From Ehretia macrophylla (Eukaryota; Streptophyta; Magnoliopsida; Boraginales; Ehretiaceae), in the NCBI GenBank assembly GCA_037974665.1, contig CM075766.1, positions 49,309,069-49,373,068 on the forward strand: a stretch of 64,000 nt of DNA, written 5' to 3'. The position numbers were made by a program, and so were the translations under genes. The notes beneath the pieces were generated by a model, which ran no database searches, was not told the origin of the DNA, and worked only from the letters and a program-made list of their open reading frames with translations. Numbering within the stretch: the first letter of the stretch is position 1; the number at the start of each line of letters is the position of its first letter. Shown in pieces: positions 1 to 12,679 of the stretch.

Positions 1-183
1 ACGTTGGTTAATGAGAAGATGTATGTTTCTAAAAGAAAGTTGACTTGTTTCAAATGATTATTATGGTTTTCGCGAATATTATGTTGAATGTAGGGTTTTC
101 GGATCGTCCACGGTACAGAGGAGACTCCGTCCGTGTGTCGGGTCCGGGCTTGGCCTTTTGTGGGGTCAGGTCGGGCCGTGACA
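1..183 (+). repeat. 3' end of a C-type gypsy LTR, cut by the window edge
   Basis: These bases match, on the opposite strand, the outer end of the LTRs of element C (35309 onward and 42544 onward). They share the GGACGGAGTCTC-type block and the closing TGACA. The LTR ends at base 183, and the ycf2 fragment follows almost at once. If this is an intact insertion edge, the target duplication would be the five bases after 183 (CAATT), with its partner left of the window. Whether it is a solo LTR or a full element cannot be told from here. Confidence 0.85.
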
Positions 184-185
184 CA

Positions 186-548
186 ATTCATTTAGGACCC
201 TGCAGATCCACTTTTTTTCTATTCAAAGATCAGCCTTTTATCTCTGTGTTTTCACATCGAGAATTCTTTGCAGATGAAGAGATGTCAAAGGGGCTTTTTA
301 CTTCCCAAACAGATCTTCCTACATCTATATTTAAACGTTGGTTTATCAAGAATATGAAAGAAAGGTACTTCAAATTGTTGATTCATCGCCAGAGATGGCT
401 TAGAACCAATAGTTCATTATCTAATGGATTTTTCCATTCTAATACTCCATCTGAGAGTTATTAGTATTTATCAAAGCTGCTCAAATCTAACGGAACGCTA
501 TTGGATCAAATGACAAAGACATTGTCGAGAAAAAGATGGCTTTTTCCC
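186..548 (+). pseudogene. ycf2: Plastid ycf2 fragment in the nucleus (NUPT, or plastid piece carried by a NUMT)
   Basis: Ycf2 is a very large plastid protein of about 2,200 residues, linked to the plastid protein-import motor complex. Only about 120 codons of its interior are here. In frame one reads [10 protein letters not shown], then [36 protein letters not shown], and after a stop LLDQMTKT and KRWLFP, all recognisable Ycf2 stretches. The frame enters straight from the LTR end at 183 and stops matching after the WLFP stretch at about 548. The in-frame stop at 462-464 (TAG) stands where a Gln codon is expected, a C-to-T change typical of transferred organelle DNA. It cannot make a working protein. 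Whether it reached the nucleus directly or inside mitochondrial DNA cannot be decided from the fragment. Confidence 0.9.
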
Positions 549-3500
549 GGCTCGGCATGCTTGCTTTAACTCTATCGACAGCATTTTTTGTGTCCAGATC
601 AGTATCACCAGCAGCGTCAGTTAAGGCTAGTTCCGAAAGAGATATATGTGGAGCAGCTCCAGTCCCTATTTGGAGGGACTTACGCTAGTTTCGGTCAGTA
701 GAGTTACCCTCCACTCAGCCATGTAAAACACAGTCGTATACCCCTAATTCTGATTGCAAAAAAGGAATCTAGTCAATGTCATTGGGTTCGGGAGAATAGG
801 AAATACAATACCAATAAGTGGATGAGTGGATGCAAGAAATCTTTTTTTCAAAATCTTTTCAGCCTATTGAAAAGTTTTTATTTGAAATCCTTTTTTAGCT
901 CCATGACTCTGAGTTCGAAAAGTTCATGATGTAGAGTTTGACGGTAGTGGTCAATACTCACAACACTTTTCAAATTCTTGCGTACCAGGGTTGAGTTGTG
1001 GTGGTAGTCATGAGCTAGTTGAGTTGGACTTTTAAATACTGATATCCAATCTCGATAAAAGTACAAGCCTCATTCACCCTAACGTGAACGGACGCTTTCT
1101 CATTGCTGGGCCCCAGTCAGTGAGAAAGGCAAGGAAAAAAAGCCTTATATCAAATTCTTTTATACGGCTACGCTTTCTTCTATTGTGAAATTTCTAGTTA
1201 CAGGGATCAACTGTTGAAGGGAAAAATCTATTTGAACCTCTCCTTGAAGCAGGAATAGTTTTACGTATAAGGACATGGGTCCATAGGAAGGCACGCAACT
1301 CGCAAACCATCAGGTCATCAGTACCTCAGTCTCAGTCCGACCGAGCTTGATTACTACGATAAGTGGATAGCCGGGGAGCTTCTCTCTTAGCTACGATCTT
1401 GATGGATTAGTGCTCAGGGGTTAAACTATATAGGCCAACCGGGAAGACTCTCGAATCAAAGATCAACGATCCAATAACTTTCTATTTGCTTTGTTGGCTC
1501 CAAACAATGGTTTGGTCTAAAACATGGGCGGTGGCGATAACTATTGCTTGAACTCTGTACTCTAATCCAACAGCTAGCCTTCCTTCCCTACCAACCAGCC
1601 AATCCGCTGAAACCAGCCTAGGAACTGCTGGCCTAGTTAAAATTGTTGTTCCCTTTTCTGAAGTGTTTATTTCATACCCGGAAAAAGGTGACCCAGCCTA
1701 CTTCGAAGCAATTAAGGTATCTGGTCAGTAAGCACCTGCCAAAATGGATGAAATTGATCCCTGCTCCAAGCTATCCTCTTGTTTCTACTCCTAAACCGAC
1801 TTCTTTTCCTGCTGAGGAATCTAGCTCACACAGGCATCAAGTGGCCTAAAATCAATGGGAACTGCCTCTACAGAGGGTGTCAATTAAGCCCCAACCAATA
1901 AAAGGAAAATGCTACAGTCGGAATCTATTCTCTAGCGGAAAACTGCTTATTCATTCAATGGCGCAACTCAACACTATACTTGAGGAAGGAGGGATGGCTA
2001 AGATAGGTCTACTGCTGGTATAAATTCTATCCCAGATGACTTCCCTTACTTAGACTTTCCAATTAAGCGAAAGAAACTAGCTTGCATGCAACTAGAAAAG
2101 TCAATCTGGCCCTAGATGGCCTAGGCGGCCCAAGAGAAAAAGAAAAGAAGTCAGCTAAGTAGAATACTCTTTTTTTCCCCTCACATACAGAAGAGAGGGA
2201 GAGGCACTTTTTGATACTGACTCTCCTTATCTTGCATTAGAAAGAGTACTTCCGCACCTAAGAGAAGGTTTTTTTCGTAGAAAGAAACTCCAAATAAATA
2301 TCCTGCTTTCAAACTGCTTGTATCACAGATTCAACAAGCTTGCTCACTCAATTTGACTTTCTATCTGGATTGAAAACTCCCTTGCTCAATGGCATTCACA
2401 GACTCCTACCTTTCAAGGTAATCTAACTCCAATCCTTATTCAACTTCAACTCAAACCTTGGGGAAGGCAATCTCTCGAAGAGAAAGCATGGACTAAAGAG
2501 AGAAAAAAATCACTGAACCTATATCTAAGAACTTCTCCTTATACCCTCGGTCTTTGGCTTTTTTTAGTATTCTTTTTTCCTCGCCTTAAGGCAGGATAAG
2601 CGTTTAGGCACGAGGGCCGTTCACCTCTCTCATCTTCGGATACCTAGTTTTCTTAACAAAAGATGTTAGAGATATTGGCTCAACAAGAGAAGAATTACTT
2701 TTAACCTTTCTTCCACCTAGAGGGAACAGGGGGTTAGGGTGCAAATCTAGTCTTGTTTGTTGCTTGTATTAGTAGTTTGGATTGGACCTTGTAGCTACCC
2801 TCGAAGAACACTAATACATAATCCTAATCCAGTCGCATATCCGCTGCTACTTTACACTAACTCAATCCTGTGTTTTAGCGCGACACAAAACCATTATCTC
2901 AACATCTATTCGCCAACCAACCAGGTATTCATATGTATTCGGCATGGCGTCGTGTTGAGTACGAACATGCCTTTTAGTTACCTTTCTAAAGGGTACCTTC
3001 TGTGGAAAAAGGCTCTTACCAACCCGTCCTTTTATTCCACAATTGCAGCCGTCTTGTCTCATTCGAAAACTAACTCTACCTTCTCATCCCGATTTAACCT
3101 GTATCATTCTATGATGAGGGACTTAATCTACCGTTTTGGTATAAAATTTGTTGTTACGTAGTTAGTCCTCCAGTTGTGCTTTCTTTGAGTCCCCGGTCTA
3201 GGGCACTAGACCCCGTGTTTTAGTTTGAATCCGGGAATTGCCACGGAAAGCTGGCTTCGGTAACTTATCTGGACTCACTACATCAAAATTGGTCATTAGA
3301 TTTCTGCAATTACTATATGCAACATGAGATCTGCAAGGGGGTTGTTTTTAGTTTGTTCTCAACTCAAGGATTTTAATAAGAGCCATTAGGCGAAAGGTGT
3401 CGCGAAAGGTCTTTCAATTCAAAGCAGTCGATTAAAGCGGTAAAGGTAGGCCAGGAAGGATTAGAACTGCTTGATGGCATATCGCTGCAAAGAGAGATGA

Positions 3501-3850
3501 AGTATGAGCCTAGAACAGAGCATATAATCTTTAAACTAAACAAACCCTAGAGGTTTGGGAGACGTCGAGGCGAATAAAAGGGGAATGAGGATGGTCTAGA
3601 ATCAATTCTTCTCATAGCCCCTGAGCCAAGTAATTGATACGCTAAGGCAGCAAGAGAACTAGGAGCAGACATTGCTATCGGCTTAGGCAAGATTCTTTCT
3701 GCGGTTGTAGTGAGCAACGAGAAAGGTTAAATAAAATGCCCTAAGTGATGGACGCGGTGTACTGGTACTTTAACTATATATAGGCTGCCTCGCGTATTGA
3801 TGAAACATTAGTATTGAGGGATCCTCGGGGGAAAACAAGGTTTAAGCATT
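549..3850. other. Unassigned low-copy DNA, organelle-like, no recognised gene
   Basis: This is mixed-composition, non-repetitive sequence with short purine runs and scattered GC-richer words. It resembles plant mitochondrial intergenic DNA and differs from the AT-rich LTRs. The longest open frame is 2757-3161 on + (134 codons); it matches no family I know and has no domain or repeat. At 549-687 the + frame continues open from the ycf2 junction for about 45 codons and then stops. I see no tRNA cloverleaf, rRNA or intron boundary. Confidence 0.45.
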
Positions 3851-3884
3851 CCATTCCCCTAATCCCCCGATGTTAGGGGAATGG
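3851..3884. other. Perfect 12-bp stem-loop
   Basis: CCATTCCCCTAA (3851-3862) is exactly complementary to TTAGGGGAATGG (3873-3884), with a 10-base loop between. Stem-loops like this occur at transcript ends in plant mitochondrial DNA, which would fit the organelle-like context. No adjacent gene supports a function. Confidence 0.6.
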
Positions 3885-3915
3885 TAGAAGAATTCCAATC
3901 TATGACACCTCGGAT

Positions 3916-4074
3916 ATGCCAAGACCAGCCCCAGGTGTGACCCGAGACTTTGTCAATGAAGAAGGAGCCGTTAATGAATTGTTTGAAGTGAAGCAAGGGG
4001 TGACTCCTTCAAGCCAGAAAAAGGGTGCATTCGATCATGAAAGACCGTATTTTTCGCTTGTTTTTGTTGGATAA
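3916..4074 (+). CDS. Short open frame of 52 codons, unknown
   Basis: An ATG-to-TAA frame just after the stem-loop encodes a charged, soluble-looking peptide beginning MPRPAPGVTRDFVNEEG and ending PYFSLVFVG. The frame is also open upstream of the ATG. I do not recognise it. It may be a fragment of a longer organelle ORF or chance. It has no membrane segment and no known motif. Confidence 0.15.
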   Translation: MPRPAPGVTRDFVNEEGAVNELFEVKQGVTPSSQKKGAFDHERPYFSLVFVG

Positions 4075-5426
4075 TCCTTTGTTTCCAGATTATTATATGA
4101 TAAGTAGTTTCTCCATCAGTGACGCTACGTACCTTCCATTGTAAGGCAAATGTGTTCTCTCCTAGGCAGTTTCCCTGCCAACTATTGGAAGTTCTCTTGA
4201 GAGTTTCCTTGCAGATAGTTGAGTTGTCTTCTATCCCATTGCCCTCTATGCATTTAGTCCTAAGACATATAGAATCTAGGGCTTGATTCTAGTTTTCCTA
4301 TGGGGAGTCGGAATCTTTCTTTCTTTTCGAGGGCGGGGTTATATTTCCCTGAAAGTTTTGTTCCATTGTTGTTGGTTTTAGATCAAGTGCCATCAATCCC
4401 TTTTGGGCGAGCAGGAAAAGGTCCGTAGACGCTCAGCTATTTTATATTTCTTAGTATTACTAAGTATTACTTAACTAGTTAGTATTCTATTAATAGGGTA
4501 TTAATATCATCTTGAGATTCTAATAAGATATATACATATTTAGTATTTTAAGTTAAGAGAATATCAAAGTAAAATGGTCCTAAAGTAGCTCGACTAAAAA
4601 GAGAGGGAAACCTAGTGGAATGGAAGTACCTCACCTCTTCCACAGCTATCTTTATCTTCTAGTTAAGGTTATATTACAAGTTCATATGGAAGGGCTAAAG
4701 GGTATTCCCTTGTTAATGATGTAAAGAAAAGAAATGTTATTCTCCTGTGAGGAATGCTATGTTTGTCCGCCGAGATAGATGTTGTTACTTATGTCTGGGG
4801 ATTTTCCCCTCATTTTTGCTCTGGGCTTTGTCAGCGCAAGATAAGTATGTGGGTTATGTGCAGTATCCTCATGATATATATCAGTTATGGCAGTTATCCC
4901 CTTTCTCGTCAATGTTTAGAACTGAGCTCGTTGGAAGTCACAAATTTCTTCTTGTTGTATGTTGTAGGATTCTCCCAAGCCAAGTTGGAGTCATAAGATA
5001 CTCCCCTGCATTTCGAGTAATAAGGGCATCAAGAATTTCTGCCTTCAATTATATTGGAGTATGAGCTCCCTTGAATACATTTGTAGTTCCTTTCGATAGG
5101 GATTGAGTTAGAGTCCTTGTCTCCGTATTCCATGTAACAGTAGTCCTCATATCAATAGGTGAATTCCCCGTATCGCTATTCGCTTTCCACCAGTCTTCAT
5201 ACCAGTCCCCAATTAATACTTATAGTAGTAGCCTCTGGGATAGCAGATTTTCTTCTCGGGTAAGCGAGTAGGCAAGATAGTGTAAGATAGATTGAGAATA
5301 TAGAGCATATGTACAACTGAGTTCTGTTCTAGCCATTGGGATATATGTAGTTGGAGTGGTCCTTTTATATGGAGTTCTTTCTCTAGTAGCAGTCCCCAAT
5401 CCAGCTGTCTCTTTTTCCTTTGAGTG
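4075..5426. other. Unassigned low-copy DNA, organelle-like
   Basis: Continues the same kind of sequence. There is an AT-rich patch at about 4440-4560 with repeated TAGTATT words. A 105-codon frame at 4747-5064 on + has no recognisable domain. Nothing supports a gene. The stretch ends at the target duplication of the solo LTR at 5432. Confidence 0.4.
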
Positions 5427-5431
5427 TGAGT
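5427..5431. repeat. Target-site duplication TGAGT, left copy
   Basis: TGAGT here is repeated exactly at 8078-8082, directly outside the two ends (TG...CA) of the solo LTR. A 5-bp duplication is the hallmark of LTR-retrotransposon integration into nuclear DNA. Confidence 0.92.
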
Positions 5432-8077
5432 TGTGAAACCCCAGTTTTCATCTTTACCTCGATTTGCGTGTCTTTGCCTCGATTTGCATGATTTGACCTG
5501 TTTATGTGTTATATGAGTTAGAATGTGCTAAATATATGATTTATATTCCTAATACATGCTATGTGTGCATTCATGAAATTTTTATCAAAAACGGCATTGA
5601 AAATTTTATCGTCGGTTTTTGTGAATAGTATTTTGAATGCACGTCCGCTAAAATTTTTACACGGGTGTTTTAAACGTCTTAAAACCTAGACCTATATTAT
5701 TAATAGACCTATGTTTGATAAAAATTGATTCTAAAATGAAATAGTAATTTAAATAGACTTTTCGGGCGAAAAGTAGCGTTTTTGAGCCAAATAGTGATTT
5801 CTTCTAAACCCGATTCTTGCATTGACTTTCGTTGACCTAGTATATATTAATATAAATGTATTTATATGTGGTATTAAATGATTTTAGATTAATTGTGCAT
5901 TCAAAAGACATTTGAAAATAAATAATATGACTTTTCACATTCTTTTGCAAAAATTGAGTTTTTAACCGACTCGAGTGTAAGTCTATGCATGTGAAACTTG
6001 TTGTCAACTAAAAATATACTACTTAAAAATAGTCTAAGTGTTAATTGCATTTGGGTGAGCAAAAATAGTCTAAAAACAATTAAAAGACTAAAAATACTAA
6101 TTAAAAGATTAAAAATACTAACTTTGACTTTGTAAATTTTGTTGACCTTGAGCTTATATCATCAACACACATTAAAAACAAAGCAAACACACTAAAAAAA
6201 CACACACATTATCGAAAATCCATGAGGAAAGAAGGCATTTTCAAGGTTTTTCAAAGCATTTTTCACGTAGATTTTACAATTCAAGTCCAAATCACTTCAT
6301 TCAAAGCTTGATTTCACTTGTTGGGCATCCATTCTACATCTTTATTTCATCAAAACACATCAAAGATGAGAGAAAAATTGTAGATCTCAAAATGTCATTT
6401 TTATATTTTTGCATGTAATTGAATTTTGAACCGTTAGAATGTTGAATTGATGTTATATTATTGCTCAGTGCTTGCTAAGGATCGTTTATATGTGTTTATA
6501 TAAGATTTGAACCGTTGTAGCATGAATTTTATTTTTCGGGTATTAAAAGTTGAGTTGTTGGCTATTTGTTGAATAATTGGAGGTGTGGTGGTTGGAATCG
6601 ATTGCTGTTAGCTTGTGAAAGTTTGTTAAATACGTGGTAGTAATGTTGTACTGCCGAAATTTTGATTGTGATGTCGGTGTGAAAGTCCGGAAATTTCAGC
6701 CTAGGTGCATTGAGGTTTTCGGGTTGTTGGGCTTGATTTGCATGATTTATGGTTGGTTTCCGAGGGGGTTAATGTTGTTGATTGAGTGGGTGAGTGATAG
6801 AAATTGGTTTGGAGGTTATTGGATTAGTAGAATGTAAGTTATGACTTTTAGAAGTTTGGGTTGTCTTTCTTTAAAATCTTGATTTATGCCTTTGGTTGAT
6901 CGGGTGGTGTTTGAGTGATTGAATTGTGAGTTGTTGATGGTTAGACTAGGGTTTGGTTGTGTGTTTAATGCATGTTAAGTTGGGTGGCCTACTTTGTCAT
7001 CTAACTTAGTTGTTTGTTGTTTAATTGATTAGTTGTTGTTATGTTGTTGAATTGATGATTATTGTCGAACCGGGAGATAGGCAACCTACTTTGTTGTCCT
7101 CCTGTGATAATTGATTATTGATGAACTGGGAGATAGTCAACGGAAAATGTTGTCCTCCTGTGATTGAATGTTTATTATTATTGCTGAGTCTTGGTATGTG
7201 TGTGCCACATCTCGGGCAGCATCGGGCTGTCGAGTTGAAACCGGTATGACTACCATAGGCTATCCCCAGCTCGCATGATGGAGGTATCATGAAGGGAGGA
7301 GCTAAAGAGGTACCTCGGGTGCGTGAGTAATGGGGAGTTACAAGAAGAATGGTTGAGATCGTGATGACATTTGGAGCTACACCAACTAGAGTATCCTTTA
7401 TTGATTGGTCGTTATAATTAATGTGCTTATATTGTTATTGATGATTATTCTGTGTTTACTGCTTAAAAGATGATTTCCAATTAGTATAGTAAATACTGTT
7501 AGAGATTTATCGAATCCTCACTAGGTTTGTTCTATATAGGCTCACTCTCAATTATTGCATGCATACAGGTGTTACAGATCCAGATTACGGGTACGTGCCT
7601 CAAGAAGAGGATAATGTGCCATATGTGGACGAGTCTTATATGCCAGATTCCTGTCCTTGATATCTGATGTTGTACCTTTTGTTATATTGTATATTAAAAC
7701 TAGCTGGTTTGTATTTATTTAGAAGTTTATTATATATGAGATGTTGTAAAGATAATAGAATAAAAGTTGCTAGTTTAGTGGTCCCGTTTTTGGAATATGA
7801 TTAGGCTACTAGATTGGTCATAATCTATTTTGGGAATGTATGTTATATAGTAAATGTATGATGTTGGAATGGAGGCGTATAACCTATGAATGCAATGGTA
7901 AAGAATGTTTATTGTATGTTGTGGTTGTGTTGTTAATTGTTGAATTATTGTGGAGTTGGATGTATGAGTTTCGAAGAAGTTGGTTTAGAGCCTCAGTATC
8001 CGGGTTACAATCGTTATGCTGCCGAAATTCTGTTGCGTCCTGACTGATCTTAAGGGGGGTCGAGTAGGGGCGTGACA
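5432..8077 (+). mobile_element. Solo LTR, A/D-type gypsy family, sense +
   Basis: A 2,646-bp LTR begins TGTGAAACCCC and ends GGGGCGTGACA. It matches along its length, in reverse orientation, the LTRs of elements A and D; the CATGAATGCACACATAGCATG-type block near its 5' end and the GC-rich core at 7200-7243 are shared. No internal region follows, and the TSD TGAGT flanks it, so it is a solo LTR left by recombination between two LTRs of one element. Short open frames inside it are chance. Its sequence is closer to the D-type LTRs than to those of A. Confidence 0.92.
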
Positions 8078-9040
8078 TGAGTTCCCTTTGTAGTTCCCGG
8101 CCCGGAGGTGTAGGAGTAGTTTCGTTGGCCTTTTTTGCTATTGCCATTGTCCCAGGAGGGGAATAGCTCATCGCTCAAATATACAATTACAAGAAATTTG
8201 AGCTCTAATATTCAATAAGGGGTTGTTACACTAGGGAATTGGATGGTTTTCCCTTGGCTTTCCAGGATTTCTTTTGATTAGGACTATTACGCTTCCCCTT
8301 TTGTTAGCCAGTGACATTCTTGCTCCTTCTTTGCGAGCTAGTTCCATTGTGAGTTTCGATCAATTGACTTGAAGTTTTTTCCTCATATTCCCCGAAAGGC
8401 GTATGAGTGTAAGGCCAAGCGCACTCACCGGGCAACGTATGTCCCAACGACCGCCTAGTTTGTCCAGCGTCTCGTCCTTCAGCATCATGTCACCCTAGAT
8501 GTACCACCGAGGTGTTTGACGTTAGCTTGCCAGGCCTAGTCCATCCTGTTCTTTTCTGTTTCTCATATGGGCTAGAGGCGGGTATCCAAATCCCCCTTCG
8601 GTCTCAGCCCCCCCACTGCGGTTGAACCTTTCTTCTGGCCAGGTTATCTTGCTCTCTTGTGCACTGGTCTTAGTATATGGCGTAGGTCCATTAAGAGACC
8701 AATCGGGAGGTTCCCATAGCTTCTTAAAGAGGAGTCCGTCATCCTTGTGTCGTCAGCTGGCTATAACTAATCATATCTCCTTGGGCCCAAGGAGGAGCCT
8801 CAGCGAACATACGACACCACTACTAGTCTGTACTTGATCTATACATCTTAGGATCTATAGATCTTATCCCCTTTCCTTATTGATGTTGCAGATACGCTGT
8901 TAACACTGTAATATTGAAGGTTAAGGCCTACTCTATTCCTTAACAGGGATAGCGGCCTTGGTAAGAGCTATTAACGGACAATATCTATAAAGGATCTATA
9001 TTGGAATGCTAGTTTCGCTCCTAGAGGAGTAATAGCAGGT
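8078..9040. other. Unassigned organelle-like DNA between two solo LTRs
   Basis: About 0.96 kb of low-copy, GC-richer sequence. The + frame at 8622-8837 (71 codons) contains a Ser/Arg-rich stretch reading GGSHSFLKRSPSSLCRQLAI. It looks like degraded coding sequence, but I cannot assign it. It ends with the TSD copy CAGGT at 9036-9040 of the next solo LTR. Confidence 0.4.
8777..8794. repeat. Perfect 18-bp palindrome
   Basis: CTCCTTGGGCCCAAGGAG is its own reverse complement, with no loop. It is GC-rich, within organelle-like DNA. No gene or known site explains it. Confidence 0.7.
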
Positions 9041-10590
9041 TGTAACACCCCAACTCAACCTCACTTACGATCTGTCAGGACGCAACATAATTTTGGCAGT
9101 ATAACGACAGTAACACGGACATTAGGGCTCTAATCCAACCCTCATAATTTCATACAACCAACTCCAAATATCAACAACAACTCCACAACCAAACCAACAA
9201 CATACAATACAACCATTCCCATATATTAAACATCCATTCATTAGTTCATTCATAAGTTATACGCCTCTGTTCCAACATCAATCCATAGGCTATAACATAC
9301 ATCTGCAAAATAGATTATAACCAGTCTAGCAACCTAATCATGTTCAAAAGAAAGACTACTAAACTAGAGTTATATAATTCTTTATCTTTAAGTAAGTTAT
9401 ACAATACATCATACTACAAAAGCTAAGACAACCTAATGGATATGACTCCAGCACATAAGACTCCTCCACAGAAGGCACATACTCAGCTTCCTAAGGAACG
9501 TACACAAAGTCTAGCTTAGTAACACCTGAATGCAGATAACAAATAAGAGTGAGCTTATATAAAACAAGCCCAGTGAGGATTCGATAGATCTTTTAAAAGT
9601 ATTTACTATGCTCCTTGGAAATCATCCTTTGAGCAATAAACACATAATAAACATCAATAACAATATAAGCACAACAATAATAATAACCAATCAATAAGGA
9701 TACTCTAGTTGGTGCAGCTCCAAATGCCATCACAATCTCAACCATCTTCTTATAACTCCCCATTACTCACGTACCTGAGGTACCTCATCTAGCCCCTCCC
9801 TCCATGGCACCTCCGCCCATGCGAGCTGGGGATAGTCTATGATAGTCATGCCGTTATCAACTCGACAGCCCGATACTACCCGAGAGGTGGCACACAATCT
9901 CAAGACTTATGACAATAATTAAACATTCATATCACAAGAGGACAACAAAAGTAGATTGCCTATCTCCCGGCTCATCAATAATCAATCAGTTATTATCATT
10001 TCAACAACATAACAACAATTAATCAAATAAACAACTAACAACTAAGTAAGATGACAAAATGGGCCACCCAACTTAACATGCTACCACACAACCAATCCTG
10101 AATTTAACCACCAACAACCCATGATTCAACCACTCAAACACCACCCAAACAACTAAAGACATTACTTCGACATTTAATGAACGACTACTCAAACTTCTAA
10201 AGGTCATAACTCACAATCTACTAATCCAATAACCTCCAAACCGGCTTCTATCACTCACCCACTCAAGCAACTACATTAGCCCCCTCCAAAACCAACCACA
10301 ATCCATCCAAAACAAGCCCAACAACCCTAAAACCTCAATGCACCATGGCTGATTTTTTTGGACTTTCACCACGACATCACAATCAAAATTTCAGCATTAC
10401 AACATTACCACCACGTATTTAACAAACTTTTAGAAGCTATAACCAACCAATTCCAACCATTACAACAACAATTATTCAACAACAAGCCAAAAAACTCAAC
10501 TTTAATACCTGAAAAATAGAAATACATGCTATCACGGTTCAAAACAGCTATAAACTCATATAAGTGATCCTTAGCATCTACTGAGCAAGA

Positions 10591-12665
10591 TGTTAGAGAT
10601 ATGCCCTAATGAAGTATAGTTAGATGACCTATGTAGGGCATTTTGATGTAAATATATGTTTTATTAATGGCATTTTGAGTTGACATTCATATTCTCCGTC
10701 TTATATTGTATGAATGTGTCCTTATGTTTTTTCTTAGAAGAAATATATTCTAAAAGTTGTTTAGAATATCTTGGCGTATTTCTTTAATATGATTAACATT
10801 AAAAGTTATTCATAGTCCTTAGATTATTCAACCAGGACTAGAATAATCAATTATGGACTATCATATGTAGTTACTTTTGATTAATATATGATATTAATGA
10901 TAAAGGATGGCGAGCCTCGAGCCATAATAGTATGGGATGCGATTAACTTACATATGAATGATTATTAGTGGAATAGATCATTGAATGTGGCATGAGTAAT
11001 AAACTACATGACTTTGGATTAATAGTTTTATTACTAGTTGCGATTGTGCAAGTAATCCTCTGACTTGAGAAATTACGGTTGTCTTATATATCGTGGTTTA
11101 GATTTTAGCATTAGGACAATGCTTGTCTTTGTTTATAAAGATGGGTTACGGCCTTTTTGCAGTTTACTCCTTCGGTATAGAGATTGACAGGTAATTGTCA
11201 ACACAGGATTTGTTAACTTCCGATAGGAAGTGATGTCCTATGCGATCTAATTTCGGTAGTTAAATGAGGAAGTCCTTGGCCAAGGCATGATGATGGAAAG
11301 GAGTATTTCCATGAATGTCATCTCTCATTCTACCGTTTAGATCTAAGCGTAGAATCGAACCAATGGACTTAATCATATCATGGTCCTTATTCGATCGGGA
11401 CATATTAACGGAAGGATCGAACTGCACGTTAATTTGCGACTGTAAATAGATTCACAAGAGATTGACTTCATTACCGTATATATTTTCTTGATATGTTACT
11501 AGACGTCACTCTAGAACGTGAGGGTATTCCGAGAATGACGGGGACATTTTTGGAATAGATTAAAAGGGTTTAATGGTCCCTCATCGCTATACGGTGGTGA
11601 ATCTAGAGAGTCACACACGTTTTTGTATCATGAATAGAGTTTCTATAATGAGCTTACAAAAGGTTTGAAAACGTTAAGGAGTTAACGTTGTTGTATTTGG
11701 TCATTAAGTTGTAATGGGCCAAAAATATAATTATTGAAAGTATTGGGGCCAAAGTATAAATATGGAAAGTTAGTTTCTAATAAATTAATCTAATATAGAT
11801 TAGGATTAATTTAATCATATGTATATATGTTTATATATATATATATATATATTTAATTAACAAAAGATGATGACATCCAAAGGCCAAGATTTGATCTTGA
11901 TTAGAATCTATGGCTAGGATTAATACTTGGCAAGTTAGTGGAAAAATACATATTTTTCCACTATAATTTTCAGCCCAATAAATATATATATTAATAGTTA
12001 CACAAGGCACAAAGTTGCTTAGAAGACATAAATGCATAGAAGGCTACAATTTCATGACACAAGGTTGTCTTGAAAGCTTGAATGCATGGAAGACTTCAAA
12101 TGCACAAGACACAAGTATGCATAGATAACATATATGCATAGAAAGCAAGAATGAAAAATCAGAATTTTAACACAACAAAAGAGCAAGAAAAATCAGATTT
12201 TAAGATGTGAACACACAAGAGCAAAAATCTGAATTTTTTCTCTCTCTCTCTTTTTCTCTCCATTTTCGTCCATTGCTTGGGGCAGATTTTTCTCTTGCTT
12301 TCCACCCTTGTGTAAGCTCATATTTCCATCCAAATAGCTAGTACATACATTTGGTTTGTGGAGGAGAAGCTCTTGGATGCTTGTGTGGACAAACTAGTGC
12401 TTTTGCAAGGTGTGAAAGGCTTGTCATCATTCTTGTAATGCTTCTTCATCTTCTTGGCTGAATCTTCAAGAGGTATACCTTGATAACTCTTGTTAATTCA
12501 TATATATAGTTATATATATAGTAGATTTGTTGATTACATGGACTAGACATAAGCTATTATGGTGAATACAAATGTTATGATGCTGAAAAATTTTTGAAAT
12601 CATGTTTTTGCTTCCACCTAGCTCATTATGTATGTTGTGATTCACCTATTGCAATGGTCCTTTCA
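10591..12665 (+). repeat. Copia 5' LTR
   Basis: A 2,075-bp repeat, TGTTAG...TTTCA, nearly identical to 18475-20565. It contains a TA dinucleotide run at about 11832-11852 and a CT-rich patch near 12240. It supplies the promoter for element RNA in this family, but no specific box is asserted here. Confidence 0.95.
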
Positions 12666-12667
12666 AG

Positions 12668-12679
12668 TGGTATCAGAGC
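12668..12679 (+). promoter_or_regulatory. Copia primer-binding site, initiator-Met tRNA type
   Basis: TGGTATCAGAGC, two bases after the 5' LTR, is the standard plant complement to the 3' end of initiator methionine tRNA. That tRNA primes first-strand synthesis. Confidence 0.93.

Noticed and set aside
2757-5064. Open frames at 2757-3161 and 4747-5064 as genes
   Set aside because: No domain, no homology I can recognise and no supporting context. Length alone (105-134 codons) is weak in sequence of this size.
5432-8077. The solo LTR as a host gene with small exons
   Set aside because: The target duplication and full-length match to LTRs elsewhere in the window define it. The short frames (6634-6837, 7840-8043) lie in parts repeated in the other LTRs.
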